Positions 26,194 to 35,504 are shown, counted from the stretch's first letter. The stretch is 64,000 nucleotides of DNA from Streptomyces himalayensis subsp. himalayensis (GCF_013778455.1 NZ_JACEHE010000034.1:1-64000); one strand, 5' to 3'. Numbers and translations are program-made. The notes: generated from the letters alone by a model not told the origin.

Positions 26194-28050
26194 ATGAACT
26201 CGCAGTCGCAGGTGAACTCGCAGGCCACAGCGCCGCTGAAGTCGCAGTCCAACCCCCAGTCGGCTCAGCAGCCCCTTCCGTCGGCCGCTCAGCCTGAACT
26301 GCATCCCGCCGCGCCGGGATCGGTGCCGTCCGTGATCTCGGCGATCGTCGTCGACGAGCTCGTCCGGGGCGGGGTCGAGACGTTCGTCTACTGCCCCGGT
26401 TCGAGGAACGGCCCCCTCGGATTCGAACTCACCCGGCTGGCCGACGCGGGTGACATCAGCCTCCACGTGCGGCTGGACGAGCGGTCCGCAGCCTTTCTCG
26501 CGCTCGGCATGACGAAGGCGACGGGTGTTCCGGTCGCGGTCGTGACGACCTCCGGTACGGCGGTGGCGAATTTGCTGCCCGCCGTGACGGAGGCCAACTA
26601 CTCCCGGATCCCCATCGTTCTCGTGACGGCGAACCGCCCGCTCGCCGTCCTCGGCACGGGGGCCTCGCAGACCGTCGAGCAGACCCAGCTGCTCACCTCG
26701 CAGGTGCGTCATGTCCAGCACGTACAGGTCGGGGCGGAACTGACTCCGGACACGAACGGCGTCGTACGTTCGCAGATCTGCCACGCCCTGGGCATCGGGT
26801 CCGGACGGCTCCAGGGGCGGCCCGGACCCGTGCAGATCGATGTGCCGCTGCCGTCCGGACTCCCGCCCGAGAACCGCAACGTGCCCTTCCCGGCCGGCCG
26901 TACGGAAGGGCGGCCGTGGATCCGGACCACGTCCCGGAGCCACGGGCCCGTGACACCGTACGAGATCGATCTCCGGCGCCCGACGGTCGTCGTCGCAGGC
27001 GACGGGGCGGACGTCACGGCCGTTCCCGAGACCATACCCTGCGTCGCCGAGCCGACCGTCGACACCGGCGGGCGTACGTCCCTGCATCCCTGGGTGCTGG
27101 ACCACGTACGGCCGGAACAGGTCGTGGTCTGCGGCCGTCCGACGCTGCACCGGAACGTGGGGCGGCTGCTGGCGCGCACCGACGTCACCGCCGTTCTCGT
27201 CGGCGGCGGCGATGACGACTGGATCTATGCCGCTCCGCACATCGACGTGCTCACCGCGCACCCGGAGTTCACCGGTGAGGTGACCGCGTCGTGGACGGAG
27301 GAGCTCGCGCGGGTCGACCGGGTCCTGCGGCGTACGTGGTCGGACGTCCTGCGCGACGGCGGCCGCCCGCGCACCGGTCTGGACGTCGCGAGAGCGGTGC
27401 TCGACGCACTCGAACCCGGTGATCTGCTCTGGCTCGGGGCATCGAATCCGGTCAGGGACGTGTCGTTGACGGGATCCGTGCCCTCCGGGGTCCAGGTGCT
27501 GTCGAACCGCGGTGTCGCCGGCATCGACGGCAACGTCAGCGGGGCCGTGGGGTCCGCACTGGCCGTACCCGACCGCACTGTCGTCGCACTGGTGGGCGAT
27601 CTCACCTTCGCCTACGACGCGTCCGGTCTGCAGGCCGGCGTTCTGGAGCGAGTGCCGGACAACCTGATCGTCGTCGTCTCGAACGACGCGGGCGGCGGCA
27701 TCTTCGAGGTACTGGAGCAGGGACACCCCACATACAAGACGGACCCCTACGCCGACACCTTCGAGCGGATCTACGGCACTCCGCAGAACGTCGACTTCGA
27801 AGCCCTGTGCCACGCCTACTCGGTCTCCCACCGCACCGTGGACACCGACGAACTCGGCACCGCGCTGTCGGCGGCTCGTCACGCGAAGAGGCCGTGCGTG
27901 CTCGAAGTCCCCGTCGCCCGCACGACGTTGCGCAACGTCCACGCGGCGGCACGACAACGTGTCGACGCCGTGCTCGCCCCCACCTTCTCCCCGGCTGGGC
28001 GGCTCGTCACGGCGGACGCGGCCGGTGCGCCCGTCCTGGTCGGCCAGTGA
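26194..28050 (+). CDS. menD: SEPHCHC synthase (2-succinyl-5-enolpyruvyl-6-hydroxy-3-cyclohexene-1-carboxylate synthase)
   Basis: A 618-residue thiamine-diphosphate enzyme that adds the succinyl unit from 2-oxoglutarate to isochorismate. The ATG follows GGAG by 4 bases; the frame is open further upstream but lacks family features there. After a Gln/Ser-rich leader the PYR domain has IVVDELVRGGVETFVYCPGS, RLDERSAAFLALGMTKATG with the activating Glu, and TSGTAVANLLPAVTEANYSR. The PP domain has LSNRGVAGIDGNVSGAVGSA, GDLTFAYDASGL and NLIVVVSNDAGGGIFEVLEQ, the MenD version of the GDG...NN cofactor motif. It is followed after 26 bases by menB, in one operon. Confidence 0.9.
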   Translation: MNSQSQVNSQATAPLKSQSNPQSAQQPLPSAAQPELHPAAPGSVPSVISAIVVDELVRGGVETFVYCPGSRNGPLGFELTRLADAGDISLHVRLDERSAAFLALGMTKATGVPVAVVTTSGTAVANLLPAVTEANYSRIPIVLVTANRPLAVLGTGASQTVEQTQLLTSQVRHVQHVQVGAELTPDTNGVVRSQICHALGIGSGRLQGRPGPVQIDVPLPSGLPPENRNVPFPAGRTEGRPWIRTTSRSHGPVTPYEIDLRRPTVVVAGDGADVTAVPETIPCVAEPTVDTGGRTSLHPWVLDHVRPEQVVVCGRPTLHRNVGRLLARTDVTAVLVGGGDDDWIYAAPHIDVLTAHPEFTGEVTASWTEELARVDRVLRRTWSDVLRDGGRPRTGLDVARAVLDALEPGDLLWLGASNPVRDVSLTGSVPSGVQVLSNRGVAGIDGNVSGAVGSALAVPDRTVVALVGDLTFAYDASGLQAGVLERVPDNLIVVVSNDAGGGIFEVLEQGHPTYKTDPYADTFERIYGTPQNVDFEALCHAYSVSHRTVDTDELGTALSAARHAKRPCVLEVPVARTTLRNVHAAARQRVDAVLAPTFSPAGRLVTADAAGAPVLVGQ

Positions 28051-28076
28051 ACGAGCCAATCAACGGGAGTACGGAC

Positions 28077-29087
28077 ATGACCCTTGAGATACCAGCCTCA
28101 TCAACCGCGGCCTATCCGATCACCGCCGACCCCGTCGGCAACCGCAGCGCCAACCCGGCCGCCAACCCGTTCGATCCCACGTGCTGGCGGAAAGTCGAGG
28201 ACTTCGACGACCTGCGGGACACGACGTACCACCGCGGTGTCGAACGCGACGCCGACGGCAATGTCGTACGGGACCTTCCGTGGGTGCGGATCGCCTTCGA
28301 CCGTCCGGAGGTGCGCAACGCGTTCCGCCCCGGGACGGTCGACGAGCTGTACCGCACGTTGGACCACGCCCGGATGTCCTCGGATGTCGGTGCGGTCATC
28401 CTGACCGGCAACGGCCCCTCGCGCAAGGACGGCGGCTGGGCGTTCTGCTCGGGAGGCGATCAGCGCGTCCGAGGCCGCGACGGCTACCGCTACGCAGACG
28501 GCGACACCGCGGCGGACATCGACCCGGCTCGCGCCGGCCGGCTGCACATCCTGGAGGTGCAGCGCCTGATCCGCACCATGCCCAAGGTCGTCATCGCCGC
28601 CGTGTCCGGCTGGGCGGCCGGCGGCGGGCATTCGCTGCACGTCGTCTGCGATCTCACCATCGCCTCCCGCGAGTTCGGCAGGTTCAAGCAGACGGACGCC
28701 ACGGTGGGCTCATTCGACGCCGGCTACGGGTCCGCGCTGCTGGCCCGACAGGTGGGCCAGAAGTTCGCCCGCGAGATCTTCTTCCTCGCCCGCGAGATCG
28801 ACGCCGATCGCATGCACGCGATGGGAGCGGTCAACGAGGTCGTCCCCCACGCGGAGCTGGAGCGTACGGCGATCGAGTACTGCCGTGACGTAACGGCCCA
28901 GTCCCCGCAGGCGACCCGGATGCTGAAGTTCGCCTTCAACCTCCCCGACGACGGGATCGCCGGGCAGCAGGTCTTCGCCGGGGAGACGACCCGCCTGGCC
29001 TATATGACGGACGAGGCCGTCGAAGGACGCGACGCCTTCCTGGAGAAGCGTGCTCCCGACTGGTCCGGCCATCCCTACTACTTCTGA
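28077..29087 (+). CDS. menB: 1,4-Dihydroxy-2-naphthoyl-CoA synthase
   Basis: A 336-residue crotonase-fold enzyme that closes the second ring of OSB-CoA by an intramolecular Claisen reaction. The ATG is preceded by GGGAG. Motifs: WVRIAFDRPEVRNAFRPGTV, CSGGDQRVRGRDGY, VSGWAAGGGHSLHVVCDLTI (oxyanion-hole glycines), FKQTDATVGSFDAGYGSALL and the C-terminal KRAPDWSGHPYYF. In the QTDATVGSFD stretch an Asp occupies the position that is Gly in the E. coli enzyme; known Asp-type MenB proteins such as that of Mycobacterium do not need bicarbonate. The protein carries ~50 extra N-terminal residues. menE starts 10 bases after the stop. Confidence 0.93.
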   Translation: MTLEIPASSTAAYPITADPVGNRSANPAANPFDPTCWRKVEDFDDLRDTTYHRGVERDADGNVVRDLPWVRIAFDRPEVRNAFRPGTVDELYRTLDHARMSSDVGAVILTGNGPSRKDGGWAFCSGGDQRVRGRDGYRYADGDTAADIDPARAGRLHILEVQRLIRTMPKVVIAAVSGWAAGGGHSLHVVCDLTIASREFGRFKQTDATVGSFDAGYGSALLARQVGQKFAREIFFLAREIDADRMHAMGAVNEVVPHAELERTAIEYCRDVTAQSPQATRMLKFAFNLPDDGIAGQQVFAGETTRLAYMTDEAVEGRDAFLEKRAPDWSGHPYYF

Positions 29088-29097
29088 GGGAGGGGCT

Positions 29098-30324
29098 GTG
29101 TCCGGCATCCCCCTGCGGCCCGTCGTACTGCCCGAGGACCCCGCCCGGGCCGTCGACGTCCTCCTGCGCTCGACCGAGGACATGTACGACGGCGGTCACG
29201 CGATCGCCCCGGTCACGAGCGCCGCTCAGGCCAGGGACCTCGCCGGGACCGTCCCGGACGGCACCGGAGTGGTGCTGTCGACCTCGGGTTCGACCGGCGT
29301 TCCGAAGCGGACGGTCATCCCGCGGAGTGCGCTGCTGGCCTCCTGTTCGGCATCGCTGAACCGGCTCGGCGGCGACGGAAGTTGGCTGCTGTGCCTGCCG
29401 GCCGGATTCGTGGCCGGGTTCCAGGTCGTCTCCCGCGCCGTCATCGGCGGGGCGCGCGTGACGCCGCTCGACAGCGGCCGGTTCGACGCCGCCGGCTTCG
29501 CGGCGGCCGCCCGCCGCATGGGGTCCGGCCGACGGTACACGGCGCTGGTCCCCACCCAGGTCAAGCGCCTGCTCGCGGACGCCGATGCCAGGGCCGCCCT
29601 GGCGGACTTCGACAAGGTCCTGGTCGGCGGGGCACCCCTCGACCACGACACGGCCGCGCGTCTGCGTGAGGTCACGGATGTCGTGGTGACGTACGGCATG
29701 ACGGAGACCGGCGGCGGATGCGTCTATGACGGACAGCCGCTCGACGGGGTGCGGGTGCGCATCGTGGACGGCATCGTCCATGTCGGCGGTGACACGGTGG
29801 CGAGCGGCTATCTCGGTGCGGTCGGCGAGGAATCGGCCAGGTTTTACACCGACGGTGGCCGGCGCTGGTTCCGGACCTCCGACCGAGGCCGCTGGGGCGG
29901 CGACGGCCACCTGATCCCACTTGGCCGGGCCGACGACCTCATCAACACCGGTGGGGTCAAGGTCTCCGCAGAAGCCGTGGAGCGGAGCCTGCTCGGCGTC
30001 GACTGGGTGGACAGCGCCGTGGTCATGGGGCTTCCCGACCACGAGTGGGGCGAAATCGTCTGCGCCTACGTCGTCCCGCGCGCGGGGACGACCCGGCACA
30101 CCGAATCGCTCCGGGACCGGATACGCGGGCAGCTGGGTGGAGCGGCGATCTTGAAGAAGATCGTCTTCAGCGACGACGTTCCCCTGCTGCCGAATTCGAA
30201 GATCGACCGGTCGGAGGTCCGTGAGCGGCTGAGGGCCGCCGTGGGCAGCGCAGGTGCTCGCGGCAGTGCTCATCGCAGTATGTGCAGCCGTATTCACAGC
30301 AGGCAAGGCAGACATGGCAGTTGA
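29098..30324 (+). CDS. menE: o-Succinylbenzoate-CoA ligase
   Basis: A 408-residue ANL-superfamily adenylating enzyme that activates OSB to OSB-CoA. The GTG start follows GAGGGAGGGG closely. Motifs: P-loop VLSTSGSTGVPKRTVIP, LVGGAPLDHDTAARL, VVTYGMTETGGGCVYDG (A5), WFRTSDRGRWGGDGHLIPLG (A7, adenine/ribose), RADDLINTGGVKVSAEAVE (hinge) and LPNSKIDRSEVRERL with the catalytic Lys. It is shorter than typical acyl-CoA ligases but of normal MenE length. The tail after ERLRAAVG is atypical and Ser/His-rich. Functionally it links menC and menB. Confidence 0.9.
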   Translation: MSGIPLRPVVLPEDPARAVDVLLRSTEDMYDGGHAIAPVTSAAQARDLAGTVPDGTGVVLSTSGSTGVPKRTVIPRSALLASCSASLNRLGGDGSWLLCLPAGFVAGFQVVSRAVIGGARVTPLDSGRFDAAGFAAAARRMGSGRRYTALVPTQVKRLLADADARAALADFDKVLVGGAPLDHDTAARLREVTDVVVTYGMTETGGGCVYDGQPLDGVRVRIVDGIVHVGGDTVASGYLGAVGEESARFYTDGGRRWFRTSDRGRWGGDGHLIPLGRADDLINTGGVKVSAEAVERSLLGVDWVDSAVVMGLPDHEWGEIVCAYVVPRAGTTRHTESLRDRIRGQLGGAAILKKIVFSDDVPLLPNSKIDRSEVRERLRAAVGSAGARGSAHRSMCSRIHSRQGRHGS

Positions 30325-30558
30325 CGTGTTCTGGCGGTGTCCTTGACACCTCCGCCCGCAACCGGATCGGCATGAGCCCCATGGGACGACACAGAGCGGA
30401 CGCCGACGGCACGCCCAACGATCTGACGATGCCCGCGCCACCGCCACGGCCGTGGAAGGGCGTTCGACGGCGTCGACGTCCACGCCGGCAACGGCCGTCT
30501 CCTGGCGATTGCGGACCCAGGCGTTTCTACGGCGGCAACAGGAAAGGACACACCGACC

Positions 30559-31803
30559 ATGAGCCGTGGACTGACCCGAGCCGGCAGCGGACGCATGCCT
30601 GACCACGCGAGGCCACGGACAGGCCGCTCCCGGGGACGCTTGATCGCCGCGCCGGCTCGATTCCTCCTCCACGGCCCCAACGGCTCCGTCGGGCTCGACG
30701 GCCCACTGACCACCTTCAGCGGCCTGTCCGAGGCGGAGAACGCCGTACGCGAAGGAACGTACGGAAACCTAGTCGCGGGCGCGGTTCCGTTCGACCAGGA
30801 ATCCGGGACCTCATCGTTCTACCTGGGACGGCGGGTTACCGGCCGACCGGCCGTCTCGGGGCGGCGGACCCGGCGCAGTCACTTCGTCCCCGACGTCATA
30901 TTCAATGACACCGAGATCGCCGGTTACATACGCCTGGTCGATCACGTGCTGCCGATGCTCCGGTCGCCGAACAACGTCTTGGAGAAGATCGTCGCGGCAC
31001 GAGCCGAACGGTTCTTCACCACCGAGCCCGTCGACCCGCTGCAGCTGTACGGGAGCATCGTGGACATGTACCCCCGGGTCCACAGTTATCTCGTAGAGCA
31101 CCTGGAGACTCCCGGTGTCTACACCATGGGGGCAAGCCCGGAGCTCTTCGTGAAGAAGACCGGCGCCATCGTCACCATGACCCCGTTGGCCGGAACCATC
31201 CCGCGGAACCCGTCGCTGCCCACGCCGGAGGACACGGCGCGGGCCCATGCCGAACTGTTCACCGACAAGTACCTGCTCGAGCATCGTCACCTGGTCGAGT
31301 TCATGCTGAAGGGCCTGGCACCGTTCTGCACCGTTGTGGACCACCCCCACGAACCCGAGCTGATCGATGTGCCCAGCGTCTGGCACCTGGGAACTCCCAT
31401 CCGTGGCCGCCTGACCAGCCCCGGGGTACGCGTCGCCGATCTCGTGTCGGCACTGCATCCGTCGCCGGCCGTATGCGGCGTCCCCCAAAGCGCATCGCTC
31501 CAACTGATCACAGGGAACGAATCGCCACGTGGCTACTACGGCGGACTCGTCGGCTGGCTCGACAGCAACGGCGACTGCGAGCTCTACATGGCGCTGCGCG
31601 GCCTCGACTTCGATGCACGGCACGGCCGCCTGACCCTCCGGGCCGGTGGCGGCATCGTCAAAGGCAGCCGCTTGGGGGTCGAGTTCGCGGAGACCACGGC
31701 GAAGCTCGCAACGATGCGTCGAGTGCTGGGTATCACGCCGCTTCTCGAGGCGTCCGCGTCTTCCGGTTCCGGCCGGCCCGTGCGAGAAGTCGCGAACGCG
31801 TGA
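30559..31803 (+). CDS. menF: Isochorismate synthase (MenF/EntC-like)
   Basis: A 414-residue chorismate-utilising enzyme, first step of the pathway (chorismate to isochorismate). The family core is clear: LAGTIPRN, AVCGVPQSASLQLI, ESPRGYYGGLVGWLDSNGD, YMALRGLDFDARHGRLTLRA and GGGIVKGSRLGVEFAETTAK. The stretch VLEKIVAARAERFF keeps the Lys that activates water in isochorismate and salicylate synthases; anthranilate synthases have Gln there, so a TrpE/PabB role is unlikely. A salicylate synthase remains possible from sequence alone, but the neighbouring menDBE genes favour isochorismate synthase. The start is uncertain (ATG 30559 or 30595); 234 bases separate it from menE. Confidence 0.8.
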   Translation: MSRGLTRAGSGRMPDHARPRTGRSRGRLIAAPARFLLHGPNGSVGLDGPLTTFSGLSEAENAVREGTYGNLVAGAVPFDQESGTSSFYLGRRVTGRPAVSGRRTRRSHFVPDVIFNDTEIAGYIRLVDHVLPMLRSPNNVLEKIVAARAERFFTTEPVDPLQLYGSIVDMYPRVHSYLVEHLETPGVYTMGASPELFVKKTGAIVTMTPLAGTIPRNPSLPTPEDTARAHAELFTDKYLLEHRHLVEFMLKGLAPFCTVVDHPHEPELIDVPSVWHLGTPIRGRLTSPGVRVADLVSALHPSPAVCGVPQSASLQLITGNESPRGYYGGLVGWLDSNGDCELYMALRGLDFDARHGRLTLRAGGGIVKGSRLGVEFAETTAKLATMRRVLGITPLLEASASSGSGRPVREVANA

Positions 31804-31925
31804 CGCTTGAACGTCACTTCCTCCGTGTCCATCGGCCGCATCAATCTCTGCAGCAGCGGCCGCCCGGGGCCGTAGAGGCCAGGAAGTCGGCCCCCCGTGG
31901 TACCGCTGGAGGGCCGGATCCGGTG

Positions 31926-31992
31926 CTGCGCTTGCCGAATACCTCATCCATGCTGCTCAGGCCGCATGCGCGTACTCGTGGAGGATGCCGCC
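31926..31992 (-). mobile_element. Relic of the terminal ~70 bp of the rve-type insertion sequence
   Basis: The stretch from GCTGCGCTTGCCGAA to GAGGATGCCGCCAA matches, with scattered differences, the left end of the insertion sequence at about 2182-2252 (shared CGTACTCGTGGAGG core). In the intact element this encodes the C-terminal ...GGTLHEYEHAA of the transposase and the end. No other part of the element is seen in 31804-32066, which otherwise holds nothing recognisable. Confidence 0.6.
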
Positions 31993-32066
31993 AAGGGGCA
32001 CCCCCTCGTCACCCACGACACAGTCGACGAGGCCCCTCGCAGTGGTCGACGACCGCGAGTACGGCC

Positions 32067-32786
32067 TCAGCTGACGTCCGCGTAGGACGTGCCCGTTTTC
32101 AGGCTGTCGATCCTGTTGATGATCTCCGTTGAGCCGTCATCGCTGTCGTAGGCGCCCCACTTGGGCTCGTTGGCGCTGTCCCAGGTGCGGGCGGTGTACC
32201 GGGGGGTGCCGCCGGACAGGGTTTGCCGGGCGCCGTTGAAGTACAGCTCGACCCAGCCCGACGACTCGGAGCTGGAGGTGTGGATGCCGACGGCGTAGCT
32301 GTTCCATTCGCCCGCCGCGATCGTGTGCGACCACAGCAGGGTCCAGCTGCCGGCGCCGGGGGCCACGTAGAAGAGCCGGACGGCGCCGTCCTTGATCGTC
32401 ATGATCAGCGGGTAGTTCTGGTCCGCGTTCGGATAGGACTTCCACTGCCAGACGACGAAGTCGCCGCTGACGGTCGACGGCTGGCTCTCCCAGCCGAAGT
32501 AGTACGTGGAGTCGCTTGAGAAGGAGTAGCGCGACCCGTTGACCGAGATGCCGCGGGACTCGCAGCGGATGGAGCCCGCCGGCTTGGTGTAGCGGAAGAT
32601 CGTGCCGTGGCCGCTCGTGCTGGTCACCGCCTCGATGCTGCCGGGGTCGGCGCATTCGAGGCTGCCGAAGACGCCGGTTCCGCCTGCGGCGTCGCCGTCC
32701 CAGAGCAGGGCGGCGTGTGCGGGATGGGCGGTCAGGGCGAGCCAGGCTGCGGCGAGGGCCGCGGCAGCGCGTGCGCGCATGCGCAT
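32067..32786 (-). CDS. Secreted heparin-lyase-I-like polysaccharide lyase
   Basis: A 239-residue secreted protein with ATG after TAGGAGA. The signal peptide (AAAALAAAWLALTAHPAHA) is followed by a single beta-jelly-roll domain of the heparin lyase I / PL13-PL20-like type (PF14099 group): LLWDGDAAGGTGVFGSLECA, RCESRGISVNGSRYSF, YYFGWESQPSTVSGDFVVWQW, WTLLWSHTIAAGEWNSYAVG, and GWVELYFNGARQTLSGG. Such proteins cleave uronic-acid polysaccharides by beta-elimination, but substrate varies widely, so specificity is unknown. It lies 68 bases downstream of the PL8 lyase gene on the same strand and has its own ribosome-binding site. Confidence 0.75.
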   Translation of the reverse strand: MRMRARAAAALAAAWLALTAHPAHAALLWDGDAAGGTGVFGSLECADPGSIEAVTSTSGHGTIFRYTKPAGSIRCESRGISVNGSRYSFSSDSTYYFGWESQPSTVSGDFVVWQWKSYPNADQNYPLIMTIKDGAVRLFYVAPGAGSWTLLWSHTIAAGEWNSYAVGIHTSSSESSGWVELYFNGARQTLSGGTPRYTARTWDSANEPKWGAYDSDDGSTEIINRIDSLKTGTSYADVS

Positions 32787-32854
32787 GACAATCTCCTACC
32801 TGATTCTCTCGTAGTGGTTCCGACGGGGGCGCGAAGCCCTTCCGGACTGTCCTT

Positions 32855-35317
32855 TCAGTCGAGGCGGACGGTGACCGTCTGCGTCGCTCCCCCGGCGCCG
32901 GTCAGATCGCCGAAGGTGAGGCGGAGCGACTGCCCGGTGGATGCCTCGGTCAGGGTCCCCGGCTTGGACAGCACCGCGGACACGCTTCGGTGCCAGGTGA
33001 GGGTGACGTCCTTCTGCAGCCGCGTGGGGTCGCTGACGCAGATGACCGCCGTGCCGTCGCGTCGCTCCCGGATCAGGACGGACACCGGTGCGCTCGCCGA
33101 GAGGCGCCCGAAGTCGCCCGCGGCCCAGAAGTTGGCGGCCGTCACGCCGAGGGACGGGACGCGGATGCCATGGATCCCGAGCGAGTTCGTCCAGGAGGTC
33201 ATCCAGCCGTTGAGTCCCGCGGTGCGGCGGGCGGTGGTGGCGGCCGAGGCACCGGGAAGGAGCAGATAGGCGTACGACTCGTCGGCGGGATCGGTGCCGT
33301 GCTCGAGGAGCAGGGTGAGGTATCGGCTGCTGAACTGGGTCTTCGAGCCGACCTGGGTGTTGATGTCGTACCAGGCGCCGGTGCGTTCCTCGCGCAGTGC
33401 CCTCAGCTCACTGCCCTGGAGGAAGGCGTAGCCGCCGTGGCCGGCGATGTGGGCCCATCGGGCGTCGGGGAACGTCTGCGACCAGCCGAGGTCCGTGGAC
33501 CGGAGGTGGCCGTCGACGGTCAGGGCATGCGTGCCGGTGGCGCCCAGATGCCTGTTCTCCACGACTGTTTCGACGGCGGCGCCGTCGGCGGCGGTGATGC
33601 CGGATCCCAGACAGATGATCTCGTCGTCGAGGAGGAACCAGGACTTGCGGGCCTCCAGGGTGGAGGAGAGCGCCTTGAGGTGCTGCCCGAGCACGGTGTG
33701 GGTGCCGTCGCTCGCGCCGCCGACGAAGTCGACGTCCGGCCGCGCGGCGCCCCAGATGCCGCCCTCGCCGTTGGCGAGCGGCTTCGCGGAGGCCGTAGTG
33801 CCGGGCAGGCGGTAGGGGTTGACGGTGGGCCAGAAACGGTCCGAGTACTGGTCGTCGGCGAAGTCGCCGCCCCACCAGTAGAGCATCCCGGAGCCGGTGT
33901 TCCAGCCGCGCAGGTTCTCGCCGTTGCCGTTCTCGTAGTAGGTGATGCGCCGGGACGCCATGGAGACCGAGGCGACCCATCCCTTGCGGCGGTGGACCGC
34001 GCGGTCCATGGCGGGGAAGACCTTCGAGGCGGGCGGTTGGACGGCCGGGGAGACCGTGCCGTCGGCGAGCACCCCATTGAGGAGCGCCAGCTTGGAGACG
34101 GACAGGGCGGTGTCGGTGACCGGTGAGCGATAGGTGGCGCGCTGGATCCAGCCCTTGACCAGGGCGCGCCACCGCGTCTCCTCCTCTGTCGTGGCGGCCT
34201 GGCCGAGGGCGACGATCGACGCCATGATGGCGTGGCCGCGCAGGTGGTCGTCGTTCTGCCCGGAGGTGGAGCCGGGGGGCAGGCCGCGGGCGATGGCGCG
34301 GCCGGAGACGCCGTCCATGCACAGCCCGTTGTGCAGGAACGGGGCGTACGCCGCCTCCACCGCGTCGAAGAAGACCTGCCTGTCCGGGGTGGTGACCTCC
34401 CACGACGAGCCGGCGAGGAGCGCCAGGAGTTTACTCAGCCCGTCGAGAAGGACGGCGCCGTAGGAACCGGTGTAGGGGACCCAGGTGTGCTGGATGACGG
34501 ATCCGTCGGCGTACAGGCCGTCGCCGGAGGTGACGTAGGGGAAGACGGGGGCGATGGCGGTCGAGGCGAGGGCGATCTTCTCCGCGTTGCCCTCCAGCAT
34601 GCCGCGGACAGCAAGGACCCGGCACAGGTCGATGCGGTTGGCGCCGGTCGATGTGCCGGAGTAGACGGCGACGACCGAGTCGGGCACGAAGTGGTCGACG
34701 GCGCGGCACCAGGCGGCGATCTGCTCGGCGGACAGCTGGTCGTACAGCAGGACGGCGGTGTCGAGGAGGGCCTGAGGGCCGCCGATCTGCCAGTTGTACC
34801 AGTTGCCGTAGCGCGTTTGGTTCTCGTTGTATATCCGCGCGTACAGGTGGTCGAGGCCGGTGAGGACCTTCTCGGCGAGTGCCGGGTCGCCGGTGACGCC
34901 GGTGCCCGGCTGTGCGTACGCCTCGGCCATCGCGTACAGGCGTTGGCAGCTGGTCTGGATGGCGGCGGAGTAGGCGTACGACGCGCTGTCGGTGTCGGGT
35001 TCGGGGTCCGCCCAGACGGCGTCCGGCCACAGCGAGCCCTCGTCCGGGGCCATGGCGGCGGCTCGGGCGGCGGCCGTGGCGCCCATGGCCGCGAGCTTGG
35101 TGGCGAACGGCTCGGCCGTCGGGCTGAAGCCCTGGCCGAGCAGGATGGTGCGCCAAGTGCTGCGCAGAGCCGCGAAGTCGTCGTCGGCGGCGTACGCGGG
35201 AGCGGCGAGGGCGCCCGTCGCCGTGACAGCCGTGGCCGCCGTGGTGACGAGGCCGGTGGCCGCGGCGGCGCCGGAGACGGAGCGGAGGAGGGTGCGGCGG
35301 GACAGCGGCGGTGCCAT
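32855..35317 (-). CDS. Polysaccharide lyase family 8 (hyaluronate/chondroitin/xanthan lyase)
   Basis: An 820-residue Tat-exported enzyme: signal SRRTLLRSVSGAAAATGLVT, then the alpha/alpha-toroid with YGNWYNWQIGGPQALLDTAV, TSTGANRIDLCRVLAVRGML and SVIQHTWVPYTGSYGAVLLD, and the beta-sandwich half with RITYYENGNGENLRGWNTGS, MLYWWGGDFAD and FLLDDEIICLGSGI. Asn227, His277 and Tyr286 have the same spacing (50 and 9 residues) as the Asn-His-Tyr triad of pneumococcal hyaluronate lyase as I remember it. It cleaves glycosidic bonds before uronic acids by beta-elimination outside the cell. ATG follows GGAGG. PL8 includes hyaluronate, chondroitin and xanthan lyases; neighbours do not settle which. Confidence 0.92.
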   Translation of the reverse strand: MAPPLSRRTLLRSVSGAAAATGLVTTAATAVTATGALAAPAYAADDDFAALRSTWRTILLGQGFSPTAEPFATKLAAMGATAAARAAAMAPDEGSLWPDAVWADPEPDTDSASYAYSAAIQTSCQRLYAMAEAYAQPGTGVTGDPALAEKVLTGLDHLYARIYNENQTRYGNWYNWQIGGPQALLDTAVLLYDQLSAEQIAAWCRAVDHFVPDSVVAVYSGTSTGANRIDLCRVLAVRGMLEGNAEKIALASTAIAPVFPYVTSGDGLYADGSVIQHTWVPYTGSYGAVLLDGLSKLLALLAGSSWEVTTPDRQVFFDAVEAAYAPFLHNGLCMDGVSGRAIARGLPPGSTSGQNDDHLRGHAIMASIVALGQAATTEEETRWRALVKGWIQRATYRSPVTDTALSVSKLALLNGVLADGTVSPAVQPPASKVFPAMDRAVHRRKGWVASVSMASRRITYYENGNGENLRGWNTGSGMLYWWGGDFADDQYSDRFWPTVNPYRLPGTTASAKPLANGEGGIWGAARPDVDFVGGASDGTHTVLGQHLKALSSTLEARKSWFLLDDEIICLGSGITAADGAAVETVVENRHLGATGTHALTVDGHLRSTDLGWSQTFPDARWAHIAGHGGYAFLQGSELRALREERTGAWYDINTQVGSKTQFSSRYLTLLLEHGTDPADESYAYLLLPGASAATTARRTAGLNGWMTSWTNSLGIHGIRVPSLGVTAANFWAAGDFGRLSASAPVSVLIRERRDGTAVICVSDPTRLQKDVTLTWHRSVSAVLSKPGTLTEASTGQSLRLTFGDLTGAGGATQTVTVRLD

Positions 35318-35403
35318 GGTGCCTCCGAGGCAGACGAGAGGGGGGAGTGGTGGCGATCAGGGGAGCCCGGCCGCGCGAGGCGTTTGTACTACGCGCCCGA
35401 GCG

Positions 35404-35411
35404 TTCGATCA
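35404..35411. promoter_or_regulatory. TYCGATCA motif upstream of the PL8 gene
   Basis: TTCGATCA, 86 bases before the PL8 start, is the first of four TYCGATCA copies found in the promoter regions of this polysaccharide locus. The regulator is probably the adjacent DeoR-LacI hybrid protein (inference). Confidence 0.35.
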
Positions 35412-35504
35412 ATAGATCCACCAAAGAAACAACTACGCACCAAGAAGAAACACAACGACCCGCAGGTGTGAGCTGACTTGTTCAGTCGATCTCATGCGTG
35501 CAGG

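Noticed and set aside
30325..30558. Small gene between menE and menF (GVDVHAGNGRLLAIADPGVS)
   Set aside because: No start codon with a ribosome-binding site and no recognisable family; left unannotated.
26089..30672. Long reverse-strand open frames opposite menD-menE
   Set aside because: The men genes on the forward strand have all family motifs; the reverse frames are compositional artefacts of high GC.
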